This document shows, piece after piece, positions 8,206 through 17,257 of a stretch of 64,000 bases of DNA. Below the pieces are notes generated by a model. The model saw nothing but the letters and a program-made list of their open reading frames with translations, was not told the DNA's origin and made no database searches. The first letter of the stretch is position 1; every line of letters starts with the position of its first letter. The position numbers were made by a program, and so were the translations under genes. The DNA comes from Opitutaceae bacterium (GTDB lineage Bacteria; Verrucomicrobiota; Verrucomicrobiia; Opitutales; Opitutaceae), in the NCBI GenBank assembly GCA_016794785.1, contig JAEUHC010000013.1, positions 310,001-374,000 of the forward strand. The letters run 5' to 3'.

Positions 8206-11200
8206 TCAGAATTTCTTCGTCACCGTGAGCGAATACATTCGGCCCTTGGCCATCGTGTTGAAGAGTGCGGACTCGTAGGTGTTGTTGTCGTCGGAGAGCG
8301 GTGGCTCGGTGTTGAACAGGTTGTTCACGCCCGCGCGGATGCTCGTGTCGCGCAGCCAGCTGCGGGCGTCGGTCTTGCCGATGCGGTAGGAGAGAAACGC
8401 GTTGTAGGTCTGCGTGTCGCGATGGACCATCCGGTAAACGGTGCTGCCGTTGGTGAACACCGGCCGGATGTAAGACGGACGTCCGAGCGACTCGTAGACC
8501 GCCTGGCTGGTGGTGACACCCGCCAGCGTGAAGTCGCCGGTGTAGAACATGCCCAGTCCTCCGCCCCACTGGTTGCGCCGCCAGCTGAGCTGCACGTTAC
8601 CGCGCCACTTGGGCGATGCGCCCGAGGTGGCCGCGAGGTTGGTCTCCATCAGCTCCGTGCGCGGCGCGCCCCGCGTGGTGTAGATGTAAAACGCGTTCAG
8701 CTTGGTCCAGTTGGTCTCGAATGTGAAATTGCCGAGAGCGAGCGGGCGGAGTCGGTAAGTGAGGCCGAAGTCGAAGCCGTTCACGAACTGCTCGGATTTG
8801 TTGAAGTAGGTGGTGCGCAGGTAGTCGATGGCGCCGACGGCGGCGCGCTGCGCGCTCGGGGCGCGGGTGGCGTTGTAGGCGGCGAAGAAGTTGCGGTCTT
8901 CTTGGGTGACGGGCAGCCGCACGACGGAGCCGTCGCCTTGGTAACGCGCGGTGCCGGAGCCGAGGTCGATCGCGTTGATGGCCTGGCCGGCGGCGAGCGC
9001 GGCCTGGGTGGCGGCGACGAGCGCGTCGCGATCATCATTCACCGTGCCGCTGGAACCCATGATGTCCTTGTGGCGGATCTCATAGTAATCCACCGTGAGC
9101 GAAAGCCCGCGCACGCCCGGCACATCGACCACGATGCCCGTCGAGATGCCTTTTGATTTCTCGGGCTGGAGGGCCGGGTTGCCTTCGACGCGGTTGATGC
9201 GGTTCAGGCCTTGGTCGGTGAGCAGCTGGGTGACGGTGGCGCGGTAGGTATCCTGGCTGTTCAGCGCCGTGCCGATGAAGCTGCCGCGGTAAAGTGCCGG
9301 CAGCGAGGGCGGCCGGAAGCCACGGCTGTGGGAGGCGCGCACCATGAGCCAGTCGGCGGGTTTCCAGGTGAGCCCAAACTTGGGGCTCACGGTGTTGCCG
9401 AAATCGCTGTAGTGCTCCGTGCGAGCGGCGGCGCTCAGTTCCAGGGCCTGCACCAGCGGCAGCTTGAACTCCCGACCGGCGAGCGGCAGGAGCAGCTCCG
9501 CGTAGCCGGAAACCGCATCGCGATGGGCAAAGGTATCCGGCACCGAAGACGCGCTCACGACATCCGAACGCGAGGGGTCCAGGCCGGAGCCCGCCGGATT
9601 GAGCCCGGCGAAGGGCGCGCGCACATCGGAGAAATCTTCGCGGCGGACTTCCCCGCCGAGCGCGAGGCTAATCACGTTGCCGCCCCACAGCGGCCAGACC
9701 TCGCCACTCGCGTTGAAGTCGAGACTGCGAAAGCGGGTCATGCCATCGCGCTCGAAGACGCCATACACCGACTGTTTCACGGCGGCGGAGTTGCGGAACG
9801 GGCCGGTGTCCACGAGCGCCCCGTTCTGCACCGCATAGCTGCGGCCGAAGGCGTTGAGGGCGCGAGCCGGGTCGGTCAGCAGCGCGGCGGCCTGCGTGAG
9901 GCTGGTCCGCTGGATGGGCTCGTATTCGTTGGCCCGGCCCTCCGCATGCACTGCGGCGCCTTCCCACGTCCAGGTTCGGGCGAGCTTGCCGCGCAGGCCG
10001 ACCAGCACGCGGTAGGCGTAGTTGGTCACGGTGTCCTCGCGCGAGCCAAAGTCCCAGAAGCGGTGGTTGACGACGTTGACCGCGCTCGGCGTGCCCGTGA
10101 GGCGCGGGGTGCCGTCGGCGTTGGGCGCACCGGTGGGATGCCAGAAGCGTTCGCCGAAGGGATTGTAGGGATTCGACGTGGGGATGAAGAGCGGGCCGTT
10201 CACACTGCTCTGGTAGATGTCGGGGTCCCGGAGGACGAGGGAGCGGGCATGGTAGTAGTTGAAATCGGCGAACGCCGTGAAGCGCGGGCCCAGGTCGTAT
10301 TCGCCGCCGACGAAGACGTTGCCACGCCGGGATTGCGGCTGCAGCGAGCGGGCATCGTTGAGATTCCAGTAGTATTCCCTGCCCGGACCGCTGGCGGCGC
10401 GGGCCGGAGCGGCGGTGGCGATGCCGCGCTGGCCGCTGCCGGTGGTGGGAACCAAGAAAAACCCGCCGGTCGCGGTGAAGTAGTTCGTGGGAATGCCCGT
10501 CGGCCGCTGGTTGGTGACCAGAAACGCACCATATTGATCGCGTCCGGTGCTCACGACGGCGTTGAACTGACCGTAGGCACTCGTGGTCGTTCGCTTGAAG
10601 AACGACGTGTCGGTGTAGACGTTCCACGGGGCCGGGGCGCGGGCGACATTGTCGCCGTCGGCGGCAAAGGGCCGGTCACGCAGGAAGGTGCCCTCGCGAT
10701 CATACCAGTCGGCGGTGAAGATGAGCCGGCCTTTCCGGTTGGCGAAATCAAGCCCATGAGTGAGCGAGGCGCGATACTCCGTGCCATCGCCATATTCCGT
10801 GGTGCCCCAGCGAAGCGACAATTCCGTGCCGCGAAAACGCCGGTGCATCACATAATTCACCACGCCCGCCACCGCATCGGCACCGTAGATCGACGAGGCG
10901 CCGTCGCGCAGCACGTCCACGCGCTCGATCCCGCGGTTTGGGAGCTGGTTCACGTTCACCGACAGCGCCGGCACGCCCTGCTCGTTCCACGAGATCGGAT
11001 GCGGTGCGATGCGCCGGCCGTTGAGCAAAATAAGGGTGTTGCCGGACGAGAGACCGCGAAACGAGATGTTGGCGTTGTCGCCGCGGGCGTTCTGGGTCGC
11101 GAGCGCCGCCTCATTGCCCGGCAAACCAGCGGCCATCGGCAGAGAGGCGAGCAGATCGGAGGGCTGGCCCGCATCGTAGATTTCGAGCTGTTCAAGCTTG

Positions 11201-11397
11201 ATGCTCGTCACCGGGAGGGAGTTTTCCTGCTCGATGCGCCGGATGTTGGAGCCGGTGACGGTGAACGCCTCGAGTTTGACGGTTTCGCTTTGGTTGGCCT
11301 GTGCGGAAGCAGCCGGCGTGGTCTGTGCGCAGGGGACAGCCGGAAGGGCAAGCACGGCGAGCGCGGTCAGGATTTGCAGGGGGTTTTTAGGATTCAT
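8206..11397 (-). CDS. TonB-dependent outer-membrane receptor (1,063 residues)
   Basis: A signal peptide (residues 1 to about 25, ending PCAQ) is followed by the motif VKLEAFTVTGSNIRRIEQ at the start of the plug. The plug domain runs to about residue 200 (NISFRGLSSGNTLILLNGRR and RVDVLRDGASSIYGADAVAGVVN). The rest is a long beta-barrel ending in an aromatic residue, SLTVTKKF, the usual Bam insertion signal. The protein imports a ligand through the outer membrane using TonB energy. I chose ATG 11397 because the upstream extension is not signal-like. Genes for an SGNH hydrolase, a carboxylate transporter and a metallo-hydrolase follow closely on the same strand, and a LuxR-type regulator is divergent, so this is the entry gene of a catabolic locus. 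Confidence 0.94.
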   Translation of the reverse strand: MNPKNPLQILTALAVLALPAVPCAQTTPAASAQANQSETVKLEAFTVTGSNIRRIEQENSLPVTSIKLEQLEIYDAGQPSDLLASLPMAAGLPGNEAALATQNARGDNANISFRGLSSGNTLILLNGRRIAPHPISWNEQGVPALSVNVNQLPNRGIERVDVLRDGASSIYGADAVAGVVNYVMHRRFRGTELSLRWGTTEYGDGTEYRASLTHGLDFANRKGRLIFTADWYDREGTFLRDRPFAADGDNVARAPAPWNVYTDTSFFKRTTTSAYGQFNAVVSTGRDQYGAFLVTNQRPTGIPTNYFTATGGFFLVPTTGSGQRGIATAAPARAASGPGREYYWNLNDARSLQPQSRRGNVFVGGEYDLGPRFTAFADFNYYHARSLVLRDPDIYQSSVNGPLFIPTSNPYNPFGERFWHPTGAPNADGTPRLTGTPSAVNVVNHRFWDFGSREDTVTNYAYRVLVGLRGKLARTWTWEGAAVHAEGRANEYEPIQRTSLTQAAALLTDPARALNAFGRSYAVQNGALVDTGPFRNSAAVKQSVYGVFERDGMTRFRSLDFNASGEVWPLWGGNVISLALGGEVRREDFSDVRAPFAGLNPAGSGLDPSRSDVVSASSVPDTFAHRDAVSGYAELLLPLAGREFKLPLVQALELSAAARTEHYSDFGNTVSPKFGLTWKPADWLMVRASHSRGFRPPSLPALYRGSFIGTALNSQDTYRATVTQLLTDQGLNRINRVEGNPALQPEKSKGISTGIVVDVPGVRGLSLTVDYYEIRHKDIMGSSGTVNDDRDALVAATQAALAAGQAINAIDLGSGTARYQGDGSVVRLPVTQEDRNFFAAYNATRAPSAQRAAVGAIDYLRTTYFNKSEQFVNGFDFGLTYRLRPLALGNFTFETNWTKLNAFYIYTTRGAPRTELMETNLAATSGASPKWRGNVQLSWRRNQWGGGLGMFYTGDFTLAGVTTSQAVYESLGRPSYIRPVFTNGSTVYRMVHRDTQTYNAFLSYRIGKTDARSWLRDTSIRAGVNNLFNTEPPLSDDNNTYESALFNTMAKGRMYSLTVTKKF

Positions 11398-11603
11398 AGG
11401 ACAGCAACGTTGTTGAGATCTATGCGGGTGATCCTCCGCCAATTGAAATGATAGCGCGCGACGAGCCCCGGCACTATTGGTGAAAACACCTGAATCGAGC
11501 GGCCGTCCGGACGAACCGGACAACGCGCCGCTTGGCATTTGCTCAAAGCGCAGCCAAAGTGCGCCCGGCAACCGCCCCCCCGTCTTTCGTTCCCGGTCCC
11601 CCG

Positions 11604-12743
11604 ATGGCCTCCCCTTTTCCCACCTCCCTTTCCCCCCGTGAGTCGGCGCGGCCCCTGCTCGATCTGCAGAGCGCGCTCGACCTGGAAAGTTTCTGGCGGG
11701 CGAATCTACGACTGCTGCAAAGCGTGCTCCCGCACCATTCGTGCAGCCTGATGCTCGGCATCGTCGATCTTGAGCCGCAGGAGGGGCGGCACTTTGTGGC
11801 GCGCGAGCAAAAGCCGGACAACCAGCCGGTCACCAGTCTCAGCATCGCGAAGCCCTATCTCGCCGCCCACCCCCGGGTGAAGATGTATACCTACACAGAA
11901 ATCCTGCATGAGGATCCGCGCGCCCATCAGCGACGCGTCGAGCGCGAGCGTCAGTTCCGGGGCTGGAACGAATTTGTGCACCTCGCTTTCTGGAACGGGG
12001 CGCATCCCGAGGCGGTGTTGAGCATCCGGCGCAGCGCGGAGCAGGGCGACTTCCTCCCGGAGGAAAGGGAATTCCTCGCGTCGCTGCACCCGGTAATCGA
12101 TGCAGGTCTGCGCCGGTTGCGCGTCTTCGAGCAAGAGCGCGGGCTGCGGGCCGGCATGGAGCGGTTTATCTCCGGCCTGCCGATTCCGGTCATGTTCCTC
12201 GGTCCCGATCGCAAGGTCGAGTTTGCGACGCCGGAGGCCTACGATCTCTGCGCGGTCTGGAACTACGGCTTCAAGGAAGCCCGCACCGTGAACTCCCGGC
12301 GTTGTTTTCGTCTCCCGGAGCAAATCGAGGCGGCCTGTATGCGTCTCGGCGAAATCTGGGATCGCGCCGCGGGTGACGGCCAGGCCGTGGGGATCGAAAG
12401 CGCCCGCGTCGAACATCCGGAGATCAGCCAGCTGCTGGCGAAGGTCGACGTGAGCCAGCCGTTCAAGGGCGCGCTGGTGCGACCCGGGTTTTGGGTGACG
12501 CTCTCCTGCGAACGCAATCTCGACGGCGCAAATACGGAGCTGAAGGCCGGGGCGCTTCATCAGCTGCAGTTTCTCACTCCGAGCGAACGCCGCGTCGCGC
12601 TGCTCGTGGCGGAGGGGCTGCGCAATCAGGATGTGGCCCGGCGGCTGGGTAAGTCGCCGCGGACCGTCGATTTTCAACTCAACGTGATCTACCGCAAGCT
12701 GGGGGTCCGGGGGCGGACCGAGCTGGCCCGCCTGCTGTATTGA
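11604..12743 (+). CDS. LuxR-type transcriptional regulator
   Basis: This 379-residue protein has an uncharacterised N-terminal sensing region and a C-terminal LuxR/FixJ helix-turn-helix, about residues 325-378 (LTPSERRVALLVAEGL, then VARRLGKSPRTVDFQLNVIYRKLGV). No receiver aspartate or transmembrane segment is visible, so signal binding in the cytoplasm is inferred. An in-frame TTG at 11532 could extend the protein by 24 residues, but that stretch is Pro-rich and unlike a domain, so I use ATG 11604; there is no clear ribosome-binding site for either. It is divergent from the TonB receptor operon (206 bases between starts) and is followed by a dehydrogenase gene, so it probably controls both. 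Confidence 0.85.
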   Translation: MASPFPTSLSPRESARPLLDLQSALDLESFWRANLRLLQSVLPHHSCSLMLGIVDLEPQEGRHFVAREQKPDNQPVTSLSIAKPYLAAHPRVKMYTYTEILHEDPRAHQRRVERERQFRGWNEFVHLAFWNGAHPEAVLSIRRSAEQGDFLPEEREFLASLHPVIDAGLRRLRVFEQERGLRAGMERFISGLPIPVMFLGPDRKVEFATPEAYDLCAVWNYGFKEARTVNSRRCFRLPEQIEAACMRLGEIWDRAAGDGQAVGIESARVEHPEISQLLAKVDVSQPFKGALVRPGFWVTLSCERNLDGANTELKAGALHQLQFLTPSERRVALLVAEGLRNQDVARRLGKSPRTVDFQLNVIYRKLGVRGRTELARLLY

Positions 12744-12862
12744 GTCGACGGAGGCCGCGCCCCGATTCAGGCGATTCCACTGATGGCCCCTCCCGCGGGG
12801 TTCGGCTAGAGTTAAGGGCGACGCGCGATCCGAAAACGCCTCGCGCGCCCTCGTCGATCCCC

Positions 12863-13927
12863 ATGAAAAATTACCGCATTGCAACGATCCCAGGCGACGG
12901 CATCGGCCACGAAGTCGTCCCGCCGGGCATCCATGTGCTCGAAGCTGCTGCAAAAGAACACGGTTTCGGCTTCACGTGGGAGCACCTTCCCTGGAGCTGC
13001 GCCTACTACCACGAGACCGGGCGCATGATGCCAGCCGACGGGCTCGCGCAGATTCGGCACCATGATGCGATCTATCTGGGCGCGGTGGGTTTCCCCGGAG
13101 TCCCCGACCACGTGTCGCTCTGGGGCCTGCTCATTCCGATCCGGCGTGAATTCCGCCAGTATGCCAATGTGCGGCCTGTGCGACTGATGGACGGCATCGC
13201 CTCGCCGCTGCGGAATCGCTCCGCCGGCGACATCGACTTCATGGTGGTCCGCGAGAACAATGAGGGAGAATACACCGAGGTCGGCGGACGCCTCTACGCC
13301 GGCCGCGACGAGGAGATTGCCATGCAGCAGGTCGTCTTCACCCGCCACGGGGTCGACCGTATCCTCCGCCATGCGTTTGAGCTGGCTCGGAGCCGGCCCA
13401 AGAAGCACCTGACGTCGGCCACAAAATCCAACGGCATCACTGTCACAATGCCGTTCTGGGATGAGCGCTTCAAGGCACTGGCCAAGGAATATCCCGACGT
13501 GCGCACCGACCAATATCACATCGACATCCTCACTGCGCACTTCGTCCAACACCCGGACTGGTTCGACGTCGTCGTCGGCTCGAATCTCTTCGGGGACATC
13601 TTGTCCGACCTCGGCCCCGCCTGCACCGGCACGATCGCGATCGCACCCTCGGCGAACCTCAATCCCGAGCGCGACTTTCCCTCGATGTTCGAACCAGTCC
13701 ACGGTTCCGCACCGGACATCGCGGGGAAAGGCATTGCGAATCCCATCGGGCAGATTTGGTCCGGCGCCATGATGCTCGAGCATCTGGGCCAGCCCGAGGC
13801 GGCGGCGGCGGTGGTGCGGGCCATCGAGGCGGTCGTGCAACGCGGCCCGCGCACCCGCGACCTCGGCGGCACCGCGACGACCGCAGAGGTCGGCCGGGCG
13901 ATCGCGGACGCGGTGAGCGGGCCCTGA
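12863..13927 (+). CDS. Tartrate dehydrogenase/decarboxylase or D-malate dehydrogenase
   Basis: This is a 354-residue NAD-dependent beta-decarboxylating dehydrogenase of the isocitrate/isopropylmalate family. The opening IATIPGDGIGHEVVP, the DHVSLWGLLIPIRREFRQYANVRPVR segment (in parts), and EPVHGSAPDIAGKGIANPIGQ followed by IWSGAMMLEHLG place it with the tartrate dehydrogenase/D-malate dehydrogenase branch (TtuC/DmlA type) rather than LeuB. It would oxidise tartrate or D-malate to oxaloacetate or pyruvate. ATG 12863 begins the conserved core exactly; an earlier frame opening at 12740 adds unrelated residues. It lies 119 bases after the regulator and fits a dicarboxylate-use role with the DASS transporter across the divergent promoter. 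Confidence 0.88.
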   Translation: MKNYRIATIPGDGIGHEVVPPGIHVLEAAAKEHGFGFTWEHLPWSCAYYHETGRMMPADGLAQIRHHDAIYLGAVGFPGVPDHVSLWGLLIPIRREFRQYANVRPVRLMDGIASPLRNRSAGDIDFMVVRENNEGEYTEVGGRLYAGRDEEIAMQQVVFTRHGVDRILRHAFELARSRPKKHLTSATKSNGITVTMPFWDERFKALAKEYPDVRTDQYHIDILTAHFVQHPDWFDVVVGSNLFGDILSDLGPACTGTIAIAPSANLNPERDFPSMFEPVHGSAPDIAGKGIANPIGQIWSGAMMLEHLGQPEAAAAVVRAIEAVVQRGPRTRDLGGTATTAEVGRAIADAVSGP

Positions 13928-13948
13928 AGGCGGAAGCGCTGCCTGAAC

Positions 13949-14620
13949 TCAGTCGAGCGAGCGGATGCGCACGCTTTTGAAATAGAACACGCTACCCGGA
14001 TCGTGCGCCTGCAGCGCGATGGCGCCGCCGAGCGGATTGAGCCTGCGGCCCTTGCGGGCGGGAGCACGCTGCACATTATCGGGCTCGGTGTAGTCGACCG
14101 TTGTCTGGCCTTCCACTTGCACCGTGATGCGCCGGTCCTTCACGGCGATTCGCACCGTGAACCACTTCGTCTCGTCCACGGGCGAGGTGGCGAGATCGAC
14201 GACATCGTAGAGGCTGCCGGTCTTGCGCTTCTCCTTTTCGGTGCTGTTGAGCTGGATTTCGTAACCGTTGGAGAGCCGCAGAGCCGCGCCTCCCGCCGCG
14301 AGATCGGTGTGGATAAAAACCCCGCTGTTGGCGTTGGGCTCGCCGCGCGCCGTGAATTCGATTTCGAAATTCTTGAAACGCACGAAGTCCGCCTGGCCGT
14401 CGCCGACGTAGAACAAATGCGAGCTCTCCTTCGTGGCCCGGGCGCGGATGGCACCGTCCACCACGGACCAGGAATCGGGGTAGGCGTTGGCCTTCCAGCC
14501 CGCGAGATCCTTGCCGTTGAAAAGTTCGCTCCACCCATCGGCGGCGCGTGTGAACGGCGAAGACAGCAGCGCGACGCCAGCCACGAGGATGGCGCGAAAA
14601 CGCAGGGTGCGGTTTTTCAT
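13949..14620 (-). CDS. DUF1080 (3-keto-disaccharide hydrolase) family exported protein, copy 1
   Basis: This 223-residue protein has a signal peptide (1 to about 26, ending FTRAA) and a single DUF1080 jelly-roll domain, marked by WSELFNGKDLAGWKA, NANSGVFIHTD, GYEIQLN and the closing GGAIALQAHDPGSVFYFKSVRI. Characterised relatives hydrolyse 3-keto-glycosides in the periplasm, downstream of sugar C3 oxidation. The ATG at 14620 opens straight into the signal peptide. Its stop is 21 bases from the convergent dehydrogenase stop, and its start is 48 bases from the divergent OppA-like lipoprotein. The protein is about the length of a single-domain family member. The substrate is not determined by sequence. 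Confidence 0.88.
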   Translation of the reverse strand: MKNRTLRFRAILVAGVALLSSPFTRAADGWSELFNGKDLAGWKANAYPDSWSVVDGAIRARATKESSHLFYVGDGQADFVRFKNFEIEFTARGEPNANSGVFIHTDLAAGGAALRLSNGYEIQLNSTEKEKRKTGSLYDVVDLATSPVDETKWFTVRIAVKDRRITVQVEGQTTVDYTEPDNVQRAPARKGRRLNPLGGAIALQAHDPGSVFYFKSVRIRSLD

Positions 14621-14668
14621 GCTCACCCACGTTGCCCTCCTGGCCCCGGACCTGCAACGCTCCGCTTC

Positions 14669-16297
14669 GTGCCTCCGCGTCCACCTGCCTGTCTCATCGC
14701 CGCTTTCTTGTTCGCCGCACTGGCTGCACTCTCCTCGTGCGCGAAACGCGAGACCGCCGTCGAGCGCGGCAACCGCACCGGCGCGCTGCACGTCGGCAAC
14801 GGCGCGGAGATTCAGTCGCTCGATCCGCACCTCGCCGGCGGCGCCGTCGATCACAACGTGCTCTGCACGCTCTTCGAGGGACTCGTCACGCTCGACGAGG
14901 AGACGTTTCAGCCGCGGCCCGGCGCGGCGGCCCGCTGGGAGGTGTCGGCCGACGGGCTCAGGCTCACTTTTTACCTGCACCGCCACGGCCGGTGGTCCAA
15001 CGGCGATCCTCTCACGGCGCGCGATTTCGTCTATTCGTTCCGCCGCGCGCTCACGCCCGCGCTCGGCTCGGAATACAAGGACTCGCTCTACCCGGTGAAA
15101 AACGCCGAGGCCTTCGCCCGCGGGCAGCTCGCGGACTTTTCCGCGGTCGGCTTCCGCGCGCCCGACGACCACACGCTCGTGATCGATCTGTCGCAGCCGA
15201 CGCCGCATTTCCTCACCGTCCTGCGCACCAACGTGTGCTTCCCTGTCCACCCCGCGTCCATCGAGCGCGGCGGCGCGCGCCTCGACGACCGCACCGCGAA
15301 GTGGACCACCGCCGCGCCGCTCGTGGGCAACGGCCCGTTTCGCCTCCGCGAATGGCGCGACCACCGGCACATCGCGGTGGAGAAAAACCCGCACTACTGG
15401 GACGCCGCGAACGTCCGCCTGCGCGAAATCTATTTCCACCCCAGCGAGTCCACGCAGGCGCAGGAGCTCGCGTTTCGCGCGGGCCAGCTCCACACGACGT
15501 GGGACGTGCCGCTCGCCAAGGTGGAGGCCTACCGCAAGTCCGCGCCCGCGCTCCTGCGCGTGGAGCCGTATTTCGAGAGTTATTTTTTCCGCTTCAACAC
15601 ACAGCACGCGCTCCTCCGCGACCCGCGCCTACGCCGCGCCCTCGCGCTCGCCCTCGACCGCGAGTCCCTCGTGAAGAATGTCCTGCGTGGCGGCCAGACG
15701 GCCGCGGCCTCGCTCACCCCGCCCGGCCTCGCCGGCTACACGCCGCCCGTCACCGCGGCCTACGATCTCGCGACGGCGAAAGTGCTGCTCGCCGAGGCCG
15801 GCTACCCCGAGGGCCGCGGCCTGCCGCCGCTCGAGCTCACGACCATCAGCTCCGAGATCAACCAGCGCATCGCCGAGGCGGCGCAGCAGATGTGGCGCCG
15901 CGATCTCGGCGTTGAGGTGCGGATCGTGCAGAAGGAGTTCAAGGTGCTGCTCGATGCCTTCGACACACTCGACTACACGATCGCACGCGGCCGCTGGATC
16001 GCGGAGTATCCCGACCCGCTCACCTACCTCGGGATTTTCGTGACGGGCAACGGCGTCAACGGCACCGGCTTCGCCGACCCCGCCTACGACGCGCTGATCG
16101 CCGCCGCCGCGCGCGCGCCCGCCCCCGCCGCGCGGCTCGCGGCGCTCCAGCGGGCCGAGTCGCACCTCATGGCGCAGATGCCGATCGCGCCGGTCTATTG
16201 GGGTTCACGCACGACGCTCGTCGCCGCCAGCGTGCGCGGCTGGAAAAATTCCCCGCTCGGCTTCCACAATTACAAGGACGTGTGGCTGGAGCCGTGA
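14669..16297 (+). CDS. OppA-like peptide-binding lipoprotein (GTG start)
   Basis: This 542-residue protein is a cluster C extracellular solute-binding protein (SBP_bac_5) of ABC importers for oligopeptides or other solutes. With the GTG start at 14669 it opens with a lipoprotein signal peptide whose lipobox is LSSC (Cys near 24). Upstream in-frame codons give no signal-like sequence, so this start is preferred over ATG candidates. Family marks are GAEIQSLDPHLAGG, RDFVYSFRRAL, GNGPFRLREWRDHRHIAVEKNPHYW and GVEVRIVQKEFKVLL. No permease or ATPase gene is adjacent, so the partner transporter must be elsewhere or the protein has another sensing role. It is divergent from DUF1080 copy 1. Confidence 0.9.
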   Translation: MPPRPPACLIAAFLFAALAALSSCAKRETAVERGNRTGALHVGNGAEIQSLDPHLAGGAVDHNVLCTLFEGLVTLDEETFQPRPGAAARWEVSADGLRLTFYLHRHGRWSNGDPLTARDFVYSFRRALTPALGSEYKDSLYPVKNAEAFARGQLADFSAVGFRAPDDHTLVIDLSQPTPHFLTVLRTNVCFPVHPASIERGGARLDDRTAKWTTAAPLVGNGPFRLREWRDHRHIAVEKNPHYWDAANVRLREIYFHPSESTQAQELAFRAGQLHTTWDVPLAKVEAYRKSAPALLRVEPYFESYFFRFNTQHALLRDPRLRRALALALDRESLVKNVLRGGQTAAASLTPPGLAGYTPPVTAAYDLATAKVLLAEAGYPEGRGLPPLELTTISSEINQRIAEAAQQMWRRDLGVEVRIVQKEFKVLLDAFDTLDYTIARGRWIAEYPDPLTYLGIFVTGNGVNGTGFADPAYDALIAAAARAPAPAARLAALQRAESHLMAQMPIAPVYWGSRTTLVAASVRGWKNSPLGFHNYKDVWLEP

Positions 16298-16313
16298 GCG
16301 CCGCCGGCTTACC

Positions 16314-16376
16314 GCAGGGGCGCCGCCTGTCGGCGCCCTGCTGAGCGCGCCCCCGCGAAATCGCCCGCAAGCGGGC
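16314..16376. terminator. Pair of hairpins between convergent genes
   Basis: The stem GCAGGGGCGCC/GGCGCCCTGC (one bulged G) at 16314-16341 is followed by GCCCGC-AA-GCGGGC at 16363-16376 and then TCTTACTTT. The position between the ends of the OppA-like gene and DUF1080 copy 2 suits a terminator. The short U-tract is imperfect, so the call is tentative. Confidence 0.5.
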
Positions 16377-16404
16377 TCTTACTTTCCGACCCTTCAACTC
16401 ACCC

Positions 16405-17205
16405 TCACAACGGCCGCACCCAGATATTCCGCATGCGATTTGGGACGCTGTTCTTGTGGTCTTGGAAACGGAAGGGGGCTTTCTCGGGCAGCTTCACATC
16501 CCAGCTCGTCGCCTTCTTGTGCAGCGTGGGGCCGAGGATCTTCGTGTGGTTCTGCACCACGACACCATTGACGAACACCGTGATGTGCGCGGGCTCGGTG
16601 ACCTTGCCGTCGACGACCTTGGGCGCGGTGAAGATGATGTCGTAGGTCTGCCACTCGCCCGCGGGCCGCGTGGCGTTCACGAGCGGCGGCGTCTGGCCGT
16701 AAACGGCGCCCGACATGCCGTCGGCGTAAGTCGGGTTGTTGGGCGAGTTGTCCACCATCTGGATCTCGAAGCGGTCCATGAAGAAGACGCCGCCGTTGCC
16801 CTTCTTCTGAGAGTTGCCCTCGGTTCTCGGGTCGCTCTTCCACTCCACGTGGAGCTGGCAGCTGCCGAAACTCTGCTTCGTCCACGAGTCGCCGCCGTTT
16901 ACGATGAGTTCGCCGTTCTCAATCTGCCAGACGCAGGGCTTGCCGTCCTTGGCGACGAATGCGTCGGTGCTCTTGCCGTCGAAGAGCACGATGGCATCGG
17001 CCGGCGGGGCGCCGGGCTTGTCCCCGGGCTTCACGGCCGGGGGCGCGGGGCGGGCGATGTCGTGGACCTTCCACTTGCTGCCGGGGAAAATCGGCGGGGT
17101 GTCGTCATAGCCGAGCGGATAGACGATTTGCTTCTTTTCGGCCTGCGCGGCAAACGCGACGGCGGCGAGGACGACCAGCGGGAGGGCAAGGAGGGTTTTG
17201 TGCAT
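16405..17205 (-). CDS. DUF1080 family exported protein, copy 2
   Basis: This 266-residue protein has a signal peptide (1 to about 20, ending AAQA), a linker rich in Pro and Lys, and a DUF1080 domain from about residue 70 (IVLFDGKSTDAFVAKDG, then GNGGVFFMDRFEIQMVD and PAGEWQTYDIIFTAPK). The sequence is more distant from copies 1 and 3 and matches the subgroup with a HDIARPAPP linker, common in planctomycetes and Verrucomicrobiota. It probably acts in the periplasm on keto-sugars, as inferred from the family. ATG 17205 is set by the signal peptide. The divergent gene lies to its right behind a phosphoribosyltransferase on the same strand, 52 bases away. Confidence 0.87.
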   Translation of the reverse strand: MHKTLLALPLVVLAAVAFAAQAEKKQIVYPLGYDDTPPIFPGSKWKVHDIARPAPPAVKPGDKPGAPPADAIVLFDGKSTDAFVAKDGKPCVWQIENGELIVNGGDSWTKQSFGSCQLHVEWKSDPRTEGNSQKKGNGGVFFMDRFEIQMVDNSPNNPTYADGMSGAVYGQTPPLVNATRPAGEWQTYDIIFTAPKVVDGKVTEPAHITVFVNGVVVQNHTKILGPTLHKKATSWDVKLPEKAPFRFQDHKNSVPNRMRNIWVRPL

Positions 17206-17257
17206 GGGGAAGGGTTGGGTGGAGCAAAGACGAACGAGCCCGAAAAAAAGCCCGCGC

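Noticed and set aside
12740..12862. Extended start for the tartrate/D-malate dehydrogenase
   Set aside because: The 41 extra codons overlap the regulator's stop and are unlike the family, whose core begins right at ATG 12863.
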